Source: Streptomyces lucensis JCM 4490 (GTDB lineage: Bacteria; Actinomycetota; Actinomycetes; Streptomycetales; Streptomycetaceae). Taken from it: 64,000 nt of DNA. Positions 43,890 through 53,641 of the stretch are shown piece after piece (position 1 is the first letter of the stretch; each line of letters starts with the position of its first letter). The stretch lies in NCBI RefSeq assembly GCF_014650035.1, contig NZ_BMUE01000007.1:186001-250000 (forward strand), in the 5' to 3' direction. Position numbers and translations under genes: made by a program. The notes under the pieces are model-generated. The model worked only from the letters and a program-made list of their open reading frames with translations, searched no databases and had not been told where the DNA came from.

Positions 43890-44660
43890 CTATCCGGCGA
43901 GCGCGAGGTTGTGCAGGCGGGCTATGCCAAGCATGGCGTGATGAACGCCGTCTCCCTTCAAGCGGCAGTCGCGGAGGATCTTCCAGCTCTTCATGCGGGC
44001 GAAGGCGTGCTCGACGCGGGCACGGACCTTGCGGTGTGAGCGGTTGTGCTCCTCTTTCGAGGCCGGGAGTTCGGCCTGGCCGGGTTCGCGGCGGTGCGGG
44101 ATCACCAGGCCAGTGCCGCGGTAACCCCCGTCGGCGATCACCGTGGCGTTGCCGACGGCGGCCTTCGCCCCGGACAACTCCCATGCCCTGCAGTCGTTGC
44201 GGTTGCCGGGCACGGGCTGGCCAATCGCGACGACCAGCCGTGTATCAGCGTCGATGACGACCTGGTGGTTGGTGGAGTACCGGTAGTTTTTCGACTGCTC
44301 GGCCACTGCATGGTCGCGCGTGGGCACCAAGGTGCCGTCCACGATGAGCACGGTGCCTTTGCGGAACCGGAGGCGCGGCCGCAGCGCGAGCAGCGGGGCA
44401 AGACGGTTGATGATGCGGTCGGCCGCAGACTTCGAGATTCCGAACAGCGGCGCGAGCTGGCGCAGCGTCAAGTTCGTGCGCCAGTACGCCGCGACCAGCA
44501 GGACACGGTCTTCCAGGGGAAGGCTCCACGGCCGGCCTCGACGGGCCGCGTCCGCTCCCTCACGGCGCAGAGCGGTCACCAGTTTGCCGAAGCAGCGCGG
44601 GCTCAGCCCGGTGAACGGGCCTATCCAGGACGGCTGTGACGCCGTGATCACTGTTGCCAC
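43890..44660 (-). CDS. IS5 family transposase (copy 2)
   Basis: The protein is 256 residues. DDE residues are in LIVDGTLVPTRDH, VIADGGYRGTGLV and VRARVEHAFARMK, so all three acidic residues are present. The HTH region is TNLTLRQLAPLFGISKSAAD. It appears intact and is closely similar to copy 1. It is divergent from the HAD gene. Confidence 0.9.
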   Translation of the reverse strand: MATVITASQPSWIGPFTGLSPRCFGKLVTALRREGADAARRGRPWSLPLEDRVLLVAAYWRTNLTLRQLAPLFGISKSAADRIINRLAPLLALRPRLRFRKGTVLIVDGTLVPTRDHAVAEQSKNYRYSTNHQVVIDADTRLVVAIGQPVPGNRNDCRAWELSGAKAAVGNATVIADGGYRGTGLVIPHRREPGQAELPASKEEHNRSHRKVRARVEHAFARMKSWKILRDCRLKGDGVHHAMLGIARLHNLALAG

Positions 44661-44785
44661 GTCTAGATCGTCCCATTACCCCAGAGCCCAGCGTTACGAA
44701 GATCAGTACTCCTCGAATTCTGTTGGGCGGTCTCGTCACCGGCCGGTACGGTGCGGTGCGACGCAGGACCAAGGGGGATGAGCTC

Positions 44786-45334
44786 GTGCGCCCAGTGCTG
44801 TTGGTGGATGTGGACGGACCGCTGAACCCGTATGCCGCGAAGCCTCACCGTCGGCCCGAGGGCTATCAGACGCACCGCTTGGTGACGCCTCGGTGGGAGG
44901 CCGCCGAGCGGCGCCGGCTGACTGAGTGGGGGCTGCCTAACAAGCCCGTGAAGCCGCTGCGGGTGTGGCTCAACCCGGATCACGGCCCGGCGCTGGAGGC
45001 GCTTCCCTTCGACCTGGTGTGGGCGACAACGTGGGAGGAAGAAGCCAACGCCTTCGTCGCACCAGTCCTGGGGTTACCCGAACTGCCCTACATTCCCTGG
45101 CCCTCGCCGAGACCCGAGCCCGGGGGCGGTGTCTTCTGGAAGACGCCTGAGATCGTCGCATGGGCGAAGGGCCGTGCGTTCGCCTGGGTCGACGACGAGA
45201 TCACAGAGGCGGATCGTACCTGGGTGAAGCAACACCACGACGGCCCCGCCCTCCTGCAACGGATCGACCCGCGACGCGGCCTTGCCATCGACGACTTCGC
45301 CACGCTGACGGCATGGGCAACCGGCCTCAATTGA
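44786..45334 (+). CDS. HAD-family protein (possible RNA-repair-type HAD), passenger of element 2
   Basis: The protein is 182 residues from GTG at 44786 (AAGGGGG about 9 bases upstream). The nucleophile motif VLLVDVDGPLNPYAA has the DxD pair typical of HAD phosphatases. LVWATTWEEEANAFVAPVLG and AFAWVDDEITEAD supply later HAD motifs, including the final DD. The family resembles HAD proteins associated with RNA repair; substrate unknown. It lies inside the repeats of element 2, and a fragment of a relative lies inside element 1. Confidence 0.72.
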   Translation: MRPVLLVDVDGPLNPYAAKPHRRPEGYQTHRLVTPRWEAAERRRLTEWGLPNKPVKPLRVWLNPDHGPALEALPFDLVWATTWEEEANAFVAPVLGLPELPYIPWPSPRPEPGGGVFWKTPEIVAWAKGRAFAWVDDEITEADRTWVKQHHDGPALLQRIDPRRGLAIDDFATLTAWATGLN

Positions 45335-45430
45335 CTCCGCAGCCGGTCGACACCCGGCTGCGGCGCCGTGCTCCGTGATCATTTGCGGGACAAGTCTTAG
45401 TGCCGTCCCCGAGTGTTGGGAGAGATTGGG

Positions 45431-45603
45431 ATGCCGAACGAGGGGCGACATGCTGCCATGGCGGCCGGCAGCTGGACGTACACCGCCCTCGCAGACCGGG
45501 TCGAAGTCGATCCCAAGTCCGTCGAACGATGGGTCAATTTGGGTCGTACGCCGCGCCGTGCCACGGCCGTGTTGGCAGCGGAAACGCTAGGAGAAGATGT
45601 GCA
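45431..45603 (+). pseudogene. XRE-type HTH regulator, N-terminal fragment
   Basis: The reading GSWTYTALADRVEVDPKSVE, then RWVNLGRTPRRATAVLAAET and LGEDVHAR, is an HTH domain found at the start of larger Streptomyces regulators. It breaks off at about 45603 where a transposase C-terminus begins in another frame. The start is 31 bp from the end of element 2. Confidence 0.65.
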
Positions 45604-45735
45604 CGCTCGAAGAACTGGCGTGCCCTGGCGCACCATTTGGGCCGCCGCGAGAACATGAGCGACATCGTCCAAGCGGTCGCCGGCCTGCTGTCCCACCAGC
45701 AGACCGCGGACCTGACGTCGGCACCGCAAAGGTGA
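45604..45735 (+). mobile_element. Transposase C-terminal fragment
   Basis: The frame reads KNWRALAHHLGRRENMSDIV, then QAVAGLLSHQQT, which is the C-terminus of an IS5-type DDE transposase (region after the catalytic Glu). Everything before it is missing. It is joined to the XRE remnant. Confidence 0.65.
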
Positions 45736-45968
45736 CCACCGAGCCCCGCCGCCATCCTCGACGCCTCACTGCCTATCGTGCACGAGCTCGTAAGCCGAGA
45801 GGTCGCATCATGGCCCGCCGACTCACCGGCGAGAACACCATCTCCTGGCGTGACCCGACATCACCAGACCAAGCTCTTACCACCGGAGCCTCAACCTCGA
45901 CCCTGCCTCGGCGTGCGGTGCTCATGAGCGCTGATCGTACGGACAACCGGCGAGCGCGGGCGAGTTGA

Positions 45969-46000
45969 ACAGAAACGGGCCCTCAGTCGAGGGCCCGTTT
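45969..46000. terminator. Perfect 14-bp stem hairpin
   Basis: AGAAACGGGCCCTC and GAGGGCCCGTTTCT flank an AGTC loop. The stem includes A/T pairs at the base so both strands end in T-rich sequence, which fits a bidirectional terminator. The gene it once served on the left is not evident. Confidence 0.7.
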
Positions 46001-46163
46001 CTATAAGAGCGCCAGTAACGGCGCAGGTCAGCGCCGATTATCCGGCCAGCTACTCGGCGGCCTGGTCCAGCGCCGTGGCGTCGTCGAGCGTGGCGTTGTA
46101 GCGCACTTTCGCCACCTACACGATGGAGTCACTTTTCATGTGCCATGATTACTGGTGGGCTAA

Positions 46164-46736
46164 CTATTTCACCCACTGATTGAAGCACACACCACTGGGC
46201 TTATACACGTCGATCGAACCGAACACTTTGTAGTGATGGAAGAGAGTATACGCCTCGACGGTCCCGAACTTGCGGCTGGGGACCTCGTAACGGGTCTCAT
46301 TCGTCACTTTGTAGGTTTTTGTAACGTCAAATCCTACAGCCGAAGAGATCAAGCCCTTACTGAAGCCACCCTGCCCGCTTAGTTTGACTGATCGCTCCTT
46401 ACTGACCGACAGCACCAGGGTGGTCTTTCCCTGGCCGCTCGTCTTCTGAATCACCTCGGTGCCGCACGACTCGCCCATGTCAACTCGGGCGGGCGGCGGT
46501 GGCCAAGAGGCAGAAGGCGACAGTTCAGAGTCGGCATTCCCCTTGATCGTCAACTCTGCGCCGGACTTGAAGAGGTTGTCAGTCTTCGCCCCAGGCTCGA
46601 AGAATTCACTGGCAGGACCTGAAGCAGAGGCCTCTGTCCCGCTCTGGGCCAAGGCCGGAGTTGCTGAAGTAATCCCTAATCCCACGCCCATGGCGACAGT
46701 GCCGATGAGCGTGCCGATCCTTGCTGTGCGAATCAC
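46164..46736 (-). CDS. Secreted beta-rich protein of unknown function
   Basis: The protein is 190 residues from GTG at 46734-46736, with AGGAGGAG just upstream. The signal peptide is TARIGTLIGTVAMGVGLGIT, then SATPALA before QSGTEA. The mature protein has alternating polar/hydrophobic strands: TTLVLSVSKERSVKLSGQGG, SSAVGFDVTKTYKVTNETRY and GTVEAYTLFHHYKVFGSIDV. Two Cys may form a disulfide. The strand pattern resembles secreted beta proteins related to aerolysin-type folds, but I cannot assign it. Codon use is less GC-biased than the neighbours. Confidence 0.65.
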   Translation of the reverse strand: MIRTARIGTLIGTVAMGVGLGITSATPALAQSGTEASASGPASEFFEPGAKTDNLFKSGAELTIKGNADSELSPSASWPPPPARVDMGESCGTEVIQKTSGQGKTTLVLSVSKERSVKLSGQGGFSKGLISSAVGFDVTKTYKVTNETRYEVPSRKFGTVEAYTLFHHYKVFGSIDVYKPSGVCFNQWVK

Positions 46737-46892
46737 AACTCCTCCTAGGATTCGTGGTCTGAGTTTCTTGCGCACCCCGGTCATGAGTGCGTATTTGCGT
46801 CAAGCCGAACTGAGGGTCCCGCACTTGCGAACAAAGAAGAACCTAGTGGCTAGTAGATCGCCTCTCAACTAGCCGAGCTGTCCCATCTCCAC

Positions 46893-47192
46893 ATGGGACA
46901 CGAATCCCACGCGGGCGACTCCAAACCCGTGCCCCTTCATGCCGACAAGGCGTACGACATCCCTCGATGGCTATGGGGCAAACGCATCGGAGTGCGCATC
47001 GCCCGCAAGGGCATCGACTCTAGCGAGCGGCTCGGCCGACGCAGGTGCGTCATTGAACGCACCATGTCCTGGCTGACCGGCTACCGCCGCCTCAACCACC
47101 GTTACGAGCACAAACCAGGCAACTACCTGGCCTGTCTCGGAATGGCATCCGCTCTCTGCTGCTACAAGCGGTTCCTCAAACTGACCATGTAG
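46893..47192 (+). mobile_element. IS5-type transposase C-terminal fragment
   Basis: The reading PLHADKAYDIPRWLWGKRIG, then RRRCVIERTMSWLTGYRRLN and HRYEHKPGNYLACLGMASAL, carries the second Asp and the catalytic Glu of a DDE transposase with the C-terminal helix. The N-terminal half is missing. It is inserted between the two secreted-protein genes. Confidence 0.75.
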
Positions 47193-47201
47193 GACACGGC
47201 C

Positions 47202-47669
47202 TTAAGGGAGTTTCAGGAAGGGGCTGCGGGGAGTACCCGGCCAATGGGCGGGCGCATCGTTCGTGGCCATGAGCGTCACGTAGGTGGCGTAGGAACCGCT
47301 GTTGGCGTGCACATCGGTGCCGACTAGGTGCAGCCCCTGCACATCGTGGCTCGGGCACGGAAACACCTTGGAGGAGATCTTCCTGCCGCCCTGGCCCGCC
47401 TGGAGGACGGAGACACCGATACGGCAGTTCTTCAGTCCGTCGAAATAGCCGAAGACCGAGGTGATGTAGGCGTCTGGACGAGCGACCCCACGGCCCGGCG
47501 AGCTGATGCAGGGTCGGACCTTCACAGTGCTGTTGGATTCCGGCGGGCTGACATAGGTGAGACAGCCTCCTCCGCTCGCTGCCTGGGCGCTGCCACCCAG
47601 CGGCGTGATGGCCGCCGCAGCGACAACCAGAGGTGCGGCGCCGCGCAATATCTTCGACAATATGTTCAT
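47202..47669 (-). CDS. Secreted hypothetical protein
   Basis: The protein is 155 residues from ATG at 47667-47669. The signal peptide is ILRGAAPLVVAAAAITPLGG, then SAQA before ASGGGCL. The mature part has four Cys and a beta-rich pattern (ITSVFGYFDGLKNCRIGVSV, YATYVTLMATNDAP). No family recognised. The stop is 9 bp from the transposase remnant, so the C-terminus may be altered. Confidence 0.65.
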   Translation of the reverse strand: MNILSKILRGAAPLVVAAAAITPLGGSAQAASGGGCLTYVSPPESNSTVKVRPCISSPGRGVARPDAYITSVFGYFDGLKNCRIGVSVLQAGQGGRKISSKVFPCPSHDVQGLHLVGTDVHANSGSYATYVTLMATNDAPAHWPGTPRSPFLKLP

Positions 47670-48149
47670 GATGACTCCAATGTGTGTATGCCAGGCCCAG
47701 TCCATCTTGGGTTGCGGGCTGGCGGCTTCTTCGGGGACGCGTGGCGAGGTTGCCGCTGCGACCGTCACATGCGACAACACATGAGCAGTGAATGCCTTCC
47801 GGTTCTCCGGTTTGGTTCGATCACGACCCTCGCAGAACCTTCTGTAGGATCACTGCATCCCGCGAGGTGATCAGCGCAGTGCTTGTACAGGTGGGTTGAG
47901 GAACTGCTGTCGCATACTGGGAGCCCGCGCCTCGATCTGCGCGATCGGTGCAGGAGACCGGCAGAGGTGGAACAAGGGGGATAATGGTGGCCACTGGCCG
48001 ACAGCATGCGACCCTCAATAACCGGGGAACGTGATTCGGTGGCGGCTTCTGGCACGGGACGTAGTGGCACGTTTCGAAACCACGCAGCATCGACGAATGT
48101 GCAGCAGTGACGAACGTGCTGATGGCCCTCGACCTACAGCAACCGACGG
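47670..48149. other. Intergenic region, no recognised gene
   Basis: About 480 bp. It must contain the promoter of the secreted-protein gene on the minus strand. Nothing else recognised. Confidence 0.4.
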
Positions 48150-48610
48150 TCGGGACCTTCCCGGGGTTTTCGCCTCCCCGGCCCCGGCCGCCCGCGCGGC
48201 AGGCTCCGGTCTGCCGCTCGGTCTCGCCCTCGCCGCCGTCGTCGCCTGCTGCAATGCCGCCTCCTCCGCCCGGCTTGCCGCCCGCTACCCGGCCTCCGGC
48301 AGCGCCTACGTCTACGGGCAGGAGTGCCTCAGCGAGAGCCGGGGCTACCTGGCCGGCTGGGCGTTCGTCGTCGGTAAGACCGCTTCCTGCGCGGCCGTGG
48401 CTCTGACCGTCGGCCTCCTACATTTGGCCCGGCCAAGCCCACGTGGTCGCCGTCGCCGCCGTGGGGGCCCTGACCGCGGTGCACTACCCAGGCGTTCAGA
48501 AGTCCGCGCTGCTCACCCGCGCCATCGTGGCCCTCGTCCTCGGGGTGCTCACCGCCGTCGTGATCGCCTCCCCTCACGTGCAGCTCGTGGACACGACCCA
48601 TCCGGACATC
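48150..48610 (+). pseudogene. APC family amino acid permease fragment, frameshifted
   Basis: The reading SGLPLGLALAAVVACCNAAS, then ASGSAYVYGQECLSESRGYL and AGWAFVVGKTASCAAVALTV, covers TM2-TM4 of an APC permease. At about 48418 the frame shifts, and YIWPGQAHVVAVAAVGALTA, then SALLTRAIVALVLGVLTAVV follows in another frame. TM1 and the C-terminal half are missing. Confidence 0.7.
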
Positions 48611-48625
48611 GGCACGGACGCGGCT

Positions 48626-48780
48626 GCACCCTTGCCCGAGTCGATGCAGACTTGACTGCCGGCCGGGTTCCCGCCGCGCGCCAGCGCTTGCGCGGTCTCA
48701 TCTGGTCCTTCCCGCACAACCTGACGCTTCGCGGTCGTCTGGCCGAGGTACAAAGCGTCGCAGGTCTGTTCCACGGTGCC
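48626..48780 (+). pseudogene. DUF6584-like fragment
   Basis: The frame reads LARVDADLTAGRVPAARQRL, then RGLIWSFPHNLTLRGRLAEV, resembling the N-terminal TPR-like helices of DUF6584 proteins. It then loses similarity. It overlaps the end of the permease remnant in another frame. Confidence 0.5.
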
Positions 48781-48908
48781 CACGTCCGCTTGCTTTACGG
48801 CCAAGGCGATGCCTTCGTGTCATGAGACGCTCGTCCGGCGGTCCGGCCCCGCACTTCAGTCGCCGGGACGGACGGGCCATGGGCTTGGCGGCTGGCAGAA
48901 TTCGGCGC

Positions 48909-51821
48909 ATGGATTTCGGAGTCCTCGGGCCGTTGGAGATACGGCTCGGAGAACGCACAGTGCGGCTGGGTGCCGCGAAAGACCGCGCCCTCCTTGCTGA
49001 ACTACTCGTGCACGCAGGCGAGATGGTGAGTACGGATCACCTGGCTGACAGACTCTGGGGCACCAGCCAGCGGGCGGATCCGATCAATGCCGTTCAGGTG
49101 CGGGTGTCACGGCTGCGAAGACAGCTGCGATCCGTCGCCGGTCCGGCCGGTGCAGCTCTGGTGCAGACACGACCCGGCGGGTACGAGCTGACGGTGACGC
49201 ATGCCCGCACGGACGCGGCTGCATACGAAGCCGCACTAGAATCGGCCGCCGAGGCCGGGACTTCGGAGGCTTACGACAGAGCCGAAGCGCTCTGGCGCGG
49301 CGAACCCTTCGCCGGCGTGCCGATGACCGTATGCCTGGCTGCCGAGTTCGCCCGCCTGGAAGAGCTCAGGGCAGGAGCTGCGGAGGCCCGCGCCTCAGCC
49401 GCCTTGGCGGCAGGTAGGCCCGCCGAGGTCGTTGCCACCATCACCGCCTTTTTGGAGAGACACCCGTTGCGTGAGCGCTCGCACGAGCTGCTCATCACCG
49501 CACTCCGTGATTTGGGACGTACGCCAGAGGCCCTGGCAGCGTACGGCCGCTTGCAGGCGATTCTCGCCGATGAACTGGGAACTGGCCCGTCCGGAGCCTT
49601 GCGAGCCCTGCACCTCGAACTACTGCGAGCGGAGGAGGAGGACGAGGCAACATCGGGGCTGCCGACCCCGTCACCACCATGTCCGGCTCAGCTGCCACCC
49701 GCTCCGACGCTTTTGCTGGGCCGCGCGCTGGAAGTGGCAGAGATAGGGGAAAAGCTCGAGGCGAACGCGTTTGCGAGCGCCTCACCAGTCGTGGTGATCA
49801 GTGGCATGGGCGGGGTTGGCAAGACCGCTCTGGCCGTGAGTGCCGCACACCGGTGGGCTCCCCGCTACCCGGACGGCCAGCTCTTCCTGCGGCTGCACGG
49901 ATCTACATCCGGGTTGGATCCCCAGGACCCGATGGAGCTAGTGGATGCTGTCGTACGTTCGCTGGGTGTGACACCGCCGGTGCATCGGGATGCGGATGAA
50001 GCGGGCGCGTTCCTGAGGTCGCTACTGGCTCAAAGACGCGTCCTGCTCGTCCTGGACGATGCCCGCTCGGCGGCGCAAGTAAGGACATTGCTACCGAACA
50101 ATTCGGGATGTGCTGTTATCGTCACCAGTCGTATGCGCCTCGCCGCGATCGACGATGCCTCACACGTCGCTCTCGGACCTTTGACACGTCATGCTTGCCT
50201 CGCGGTGCTCGACGCCGTGGCCGGCGCCGGCACGGTTGCTGCCGAGCCGGCTGCCTCCGCCCGCCTTGCCGAACTGTGCGGTGGCCTGCCACTGGCCCTA
50301 CGCATCACCGCTGCCCGCCTCGCTGGTCGCCCTAGTTGGTCGGTGTCCTCCATCGCTGAGCGGCTCGCTTCCGCCAATCAACGCCTGGATGAGCTCGAGC
50401 TGGACGACCTGAGTGTGCGCGCCACGCTGGCGGTCACTTATCGGGGGCTGGCGCGGTCCGGCGGAAGCCTCCGCGAGCGGGCGGCTGCCCGGGCTTTCTG
50501 TTGCCTGGGGATGCTGGATCTGCCTCAATTCAGCGTGCCTGTGATGGCACGGCTGATGGATGCAACGGAGCGCGAAGCGCGTATGGCGTTGGACCTCCTG
50601 GTAGACGTCGCCCTGCTCCACGAAGTCAGCCTTGGCTATTACACCCCGCATGACCTCGTGCGTGACTACGCCCGAGAAATCGCGCGAGGACAGAACGCCC
50701 TTACACAGGCCGGCGGGGCGATCGAGCGAGCACTGGAGTGGTATGCCGCCATGGTCGGTCGGTCCGCGATGGCGCTTCTGGCCGAGGGACCGGAGCGTCG
50801 GCGCCGCGTTCCGTACTCCTGCGATGACGCGCCTACGGTAGCTGACGAGCGGGAGGCGCTGGCATGGTGTGACGAAGAGTTGATCAACCTCATGGCAATC
50901 GCCAACCATCATGCTCAGGCGCCACTCGACCACATACATTTCCTTCGCCTCGTCCCGGCCCTCTTCCCATACTTGCAACGCCGGGGACGTACCTTGGAAT
51001 TGCAGCGCTTCAACGACATCGCTTTGGCGGTAGCCCGCTCCACCCATAACGGCACTGCCGAGGCCCAAGCGCTGAGCGACCTGGCAGCTTCCCACTTCAT
51101 GTGCGGCCGTTTCGAGGGCGCGCTGTCCTGCAACGAGGAGGCAGCCCAGCTCATCCGTCGTCTGGGAGACACCGCTTGGGAGCGGAAGGCATTGGGTAAC
51201 ACAGGCATGCTCCTTCAATTACTCGGTCGCAACACCGAGGCCGTCGCCGTGCTCGAGCGCATACTCACCCTTGCCCGCGAAGAAGGTGATGCGCGCGACG
51301 AGGCGATATGCCTGAGCCACCTCGGAAACCTCCACGAGTCCGACAACACCCATCTGGCCATGGAGCTGCACCGCCGCAGCCTCGATATCGGCATATGGCA
51401 CGACGATCCTGTGTTGCAGCAGGCAGCACACTGCAACGTCGGGTACGCGCACCTCTCGCTGAATCAGCCGGAAGCAGCTTTGCTCCACTTCGACGCTGGG
51501 ATGCGGCTGCTCGGCAGTGCCGGAAACGGCGACTGGCACATGGAGTCACAGACACGCCTCGGTCTCGTGCGCGGCCTGCACCGACTGGACCGGAACGGCC
51601 CGGCGGAGCAGCGTTGCAAGGAACTTATGGACCTTGCCCGCAACCGCGGTGACACGTACACCGAAGGCTTGGCGCATTGGGAGTACGGAAACATCCTCGC
51701 TGCCTCACAACGACCGTCCGAGGCGTTCACTCACTGGAAGCAGGCATGGGACGCTCTTGGGCGCACCGAAGTGAAGGGTCTGGAAGACCTCGAGGCGCTC
51801 ATCGCTGGGAACCAGCTGTAG
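48909..51821 (+). CDS. SARP family regulator with NB-ARC and TPR domains (AfsR-like)
   Basis: The protein is 970 residues from ATG at 48909; an ATG at 48879 is also in frame. An OmpR-type winged helix (about 1-95, MDFGVLGPLEIRLGERTVRL) is followed by the bacterial transcriptional activator domain (about 100-245), an NB-ARC ATPase (Walker A GMGGVGKTAL near residue 300, Walker B LLVLDDA) and C-terminal TPR repeats (about 650-960, e.g. ALGNTGMLLQLLGRNTEAVA). Such proteins activate antibiotic or morphological genes; the TPR part senses or binds partners. No biosynthetic cluster is adjacent, so its target is unclear. Confidence 0.92.
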   Translation: MDFGVLGPLEIRLGERTVRLGAAKDRALLAELLVHAGEMVSTDHLADRLWGTSQRADPINAVQVRVSRLRRQLRSVAGPAGAALVQTRPGGYELTVTHARTDAAAYEAALESAAEAGTSEAYDRAEALWRGEPFAGVPMTVCLAAEFARLEELRAGAAEARASAALAAGRPAEVVATITAFLERHPLRERSHELLITALRDLGRTPEALAAYGRLQAILADELGTGPSGALRALHLELLRAEEEDEATSGLPTPSPPCPAQLPPAPTLLLGRALEVAEIGEKLEANAFASASPVVVISGMGGVGKTALAVSAAHRWAPRYPDGQLFLRLHGSTSGLDPQDPMELVDAVVRSLGVTPPVHRDADEAGAFLRSLLAQRRVLLVLDDARSAAQVRTLLPNNSGCAVIVTSRMRLAAIDDASHVALGPLTRHACLAVLDAVAGAGTVAAEPAASARLAELCGGLPLALRITAARLAGRPSWSVSSIAERLASANQRLDELELDDLSVRATLAVTYRGLARSGGSLRERAAARAFCCLGMLDLPQFSVPVMARLMDATEREARMALDLLVDVALLHEVSLGYYTPHDLVRDYAREIARGQNALTQAGGAIERALEWYAAMVGRSAMALLAEGPERRRRVPYSCDDAPTVADEREALAWCDEELINLMAIANHHAQAPLDHIHFLRLVPALFPYLQRRGRTLELQRFNDIALAVARSTHNGTAEAQALSDLAASHFMCGRFEGALSCNEEAAQLIRRLGDTAWERKALGNTGMLLQLLGRNTEAVAVLERILTLAREEGDARDEAICLSHLGNLHESDNTHLAMELHRRSLDIGIWHDDPVLQQAAHCNVGYAHLSLNQPEAALLHFDAGMRLLGSAGNGDWHMESQTRLGLVRGLHRLDRNGPAEQRCKELMDLARNRGDTYTEGLAHWEYGNILAASQRPSEAFTHWKQAWDALGRTEVKGLEDLEALIAGNQL

Positions 51822-51837
51822 GTTCGCTTGTGGCGTC

Positions 51838-53641
51838 GTGTCCGCCGGCTCCGGTAGAGCTGGTCGGCCCAGGTGTTGAGCTGGTCGCGGACCGCGGCGG
51901 GTTCTGCGTGGATGAGTGCCTCGACGTCGTCCGTGTCCCACACCGTCAGTTCGCCCCCATCCAAGGGTACTTCGTCGTGCAGGCCCCGTAGAGCGGGGTG
52001 TTCGGGTGCCCACCGGGTCACCTCGGCGAGTGCCTGGCGGGCGGCCGAGCGGGCTGCGGCGGTGGCGCGGTCATGGGCCTGGCTGGCTTCGTCGTAGGCG
52101 CTCTCGGCGCCGGCGGCCGCGCGGTGTGCGGTCGCGGCTGTCTCTTCGGCCGCCGCGACGGCGTCGTGGTCGCGCAGGACCAGTGCGGCCCGGTCGGCCG
52201 TGGAACGGTGTTCCTGTGCTCGGGCCCTCCATGTGGCCGCCAGCCGGTCGAGGCCGTCGCGGTCGTGGGTGAGGGTGATGCCCGGGCCCGGGTCGGCGAT
52301 GCGGTCGGCGACTGGACGGGTGACGCGGGCCCGGGGGTGGTGGGCGAGCAGGGTCTCCAGTGCCACCGGCGGGGAGCCGGCCGCCTCGGCGTCGGCCAGG
52401 GTCTGTGCGAGGTCGCCGATGACGTCGTCGAGGGCTTCTTGACCGGTCTTGGTCTGGGTGCGGGCCTGCTGGGCGGCGGTGTGCAGGATGTCGTAGCTGC
52501 TGGATGCGGCATGCTGTTCGGCGCGGAGCCGTTTACGCAGGTCCATGACGTGGCCGTGGGAGCGGTAGGCGTCGCTGGTTTCGATGGCGCGGACGGCGGC
52601 CTGGGCCTTGTGGTGGGCGTTGTCGAGCCGTTGGACGTCGCCTGCAGCGCGGTCGGCTTCGGCCTTCGCACTCTCCAGCAGACCGGTGCACTGCTGGACG
52701 CGCCACTTGCGCGTGCTGGCGTCGTCGTGGGCGTGGCGTGCGGCGGTGCGGGTGACGTCGACGGCATGCCCGGTCCATAGGCGGGCGAACTCCTCAAGGA
52801 GGGTGGCGGCGTGCTCGTCGCGTTCGAACGCCTCGCGGGTAGTGTCGGATTCGGCGAGGGCCTCGGCGGTGGCGGTGAGAACGTCCTCGGCCACACCGGG
52901 CAGGAACTGGCGCAGTGCGTCGGCGGCTGCGGCCGGGGAGACGTCGCCCAGCAGGGTGGGATTGCGCACTTCCCGCAGCCGTGAGGTGAGAAGCCGCAGT
53001 TCGCCGAAGGTGGTGGACCAGATGCGGGCGGCCAGGTCTTCGATGTAGTCCTCGGGCTCGGCAAAGACCCGTCTGCCAGCGGCCTCGACGCGGTCGGAGA
53101 ACTCCTCATGCTCCAGGACGCTGTTGTTGGGGCCGCGCAGCGCCAGGTCCTTCAGCGGCCGACCGGGCACGGTGAAGGAGACGACCCTGACGGCGGAGTG
53201 GAGCTGGGCGAGTACTGCAGCCGGACACCGAAGCTGACGGCGTCGTCGTCTGCCTCCGCCTCCGGCGTGTTCGGTGCCGGTTCGCCGGCCGGGGCGGCGA
53301 ACGTCAGCCACAGATAGCCGTAACGGCGCCCCTTGGCCGGGGCGCCTTCGCTCATCAGGAGTTTCAGGGTGGTGGGGCGTGCCTTGCCGGCGGCCAGTTT
53401 GGATCCGTTCAGATCGAGTAGATAGGGCCATAGGGCTTCCAGCGCGGTGGTCTTGCCGGTGCCACTGGGTCCACGCAGCAGCAGCCGGCCCGATGCGGCG
53501 GGCAGTTCCAGGTCGCCGTAGCGCCACACGTTCGACGGTCCGGCACCGACCAGCGGCCCAGCGGCCGCCGAAACGGCCGGGGTTGCCTGATGGTGAGGGC
53601 GTCGGGGGCAGGGCGAAGTCAAGGTCGAGGATGTCACTCAT
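51838..53641 (-). pseudogene. SMC/MukB-like ATPase (Wadjet JetC/TIGR02680-like), frameshifted and truncated
   Basis: ATG at 53639-53641 begins SDILDLDFALPPTP. The Walker A (GRLLLRGPSGTGKTTALEAL) is in a second frame, and the continuation (VVSFTVPGRPLKDLALRGPN, REVRNPTLLGDVSPAAAADA) is again in the first, so there are frameshifts near 53580 and 53215. A coiled-coil region (about 53000-52000) with many Ala, Arg and Gln follows. The frame ends at about 51838, before the second coiled-coil arm and the signature/Walker B head. The N-terminal head resembles TIGR02680, the SMC-like subunit of type III Wadjet anti-plasmid systems. Confidence 0.65.

Larger units (their letters stand above)
43819..45400. 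mobile_element. Element 2: IS5-type transposase plus HAD gene between matching outer repeats
   Basis: CTAAAGGCTGTCCCGCAATG (from 43820) on the left and the inverted GCGGGACAAGTCTTAG (to 45400) on the right flank a minus-strand transposase and a plus-strand HAD gene. The outer ends share the GTCCCGCAA and TGATC core on both sides. The span is 1.58 kb. The layout repeats that of element 1, supporting the idea that the HAD gene is part of the mobile unit. Confidence 0.55.
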
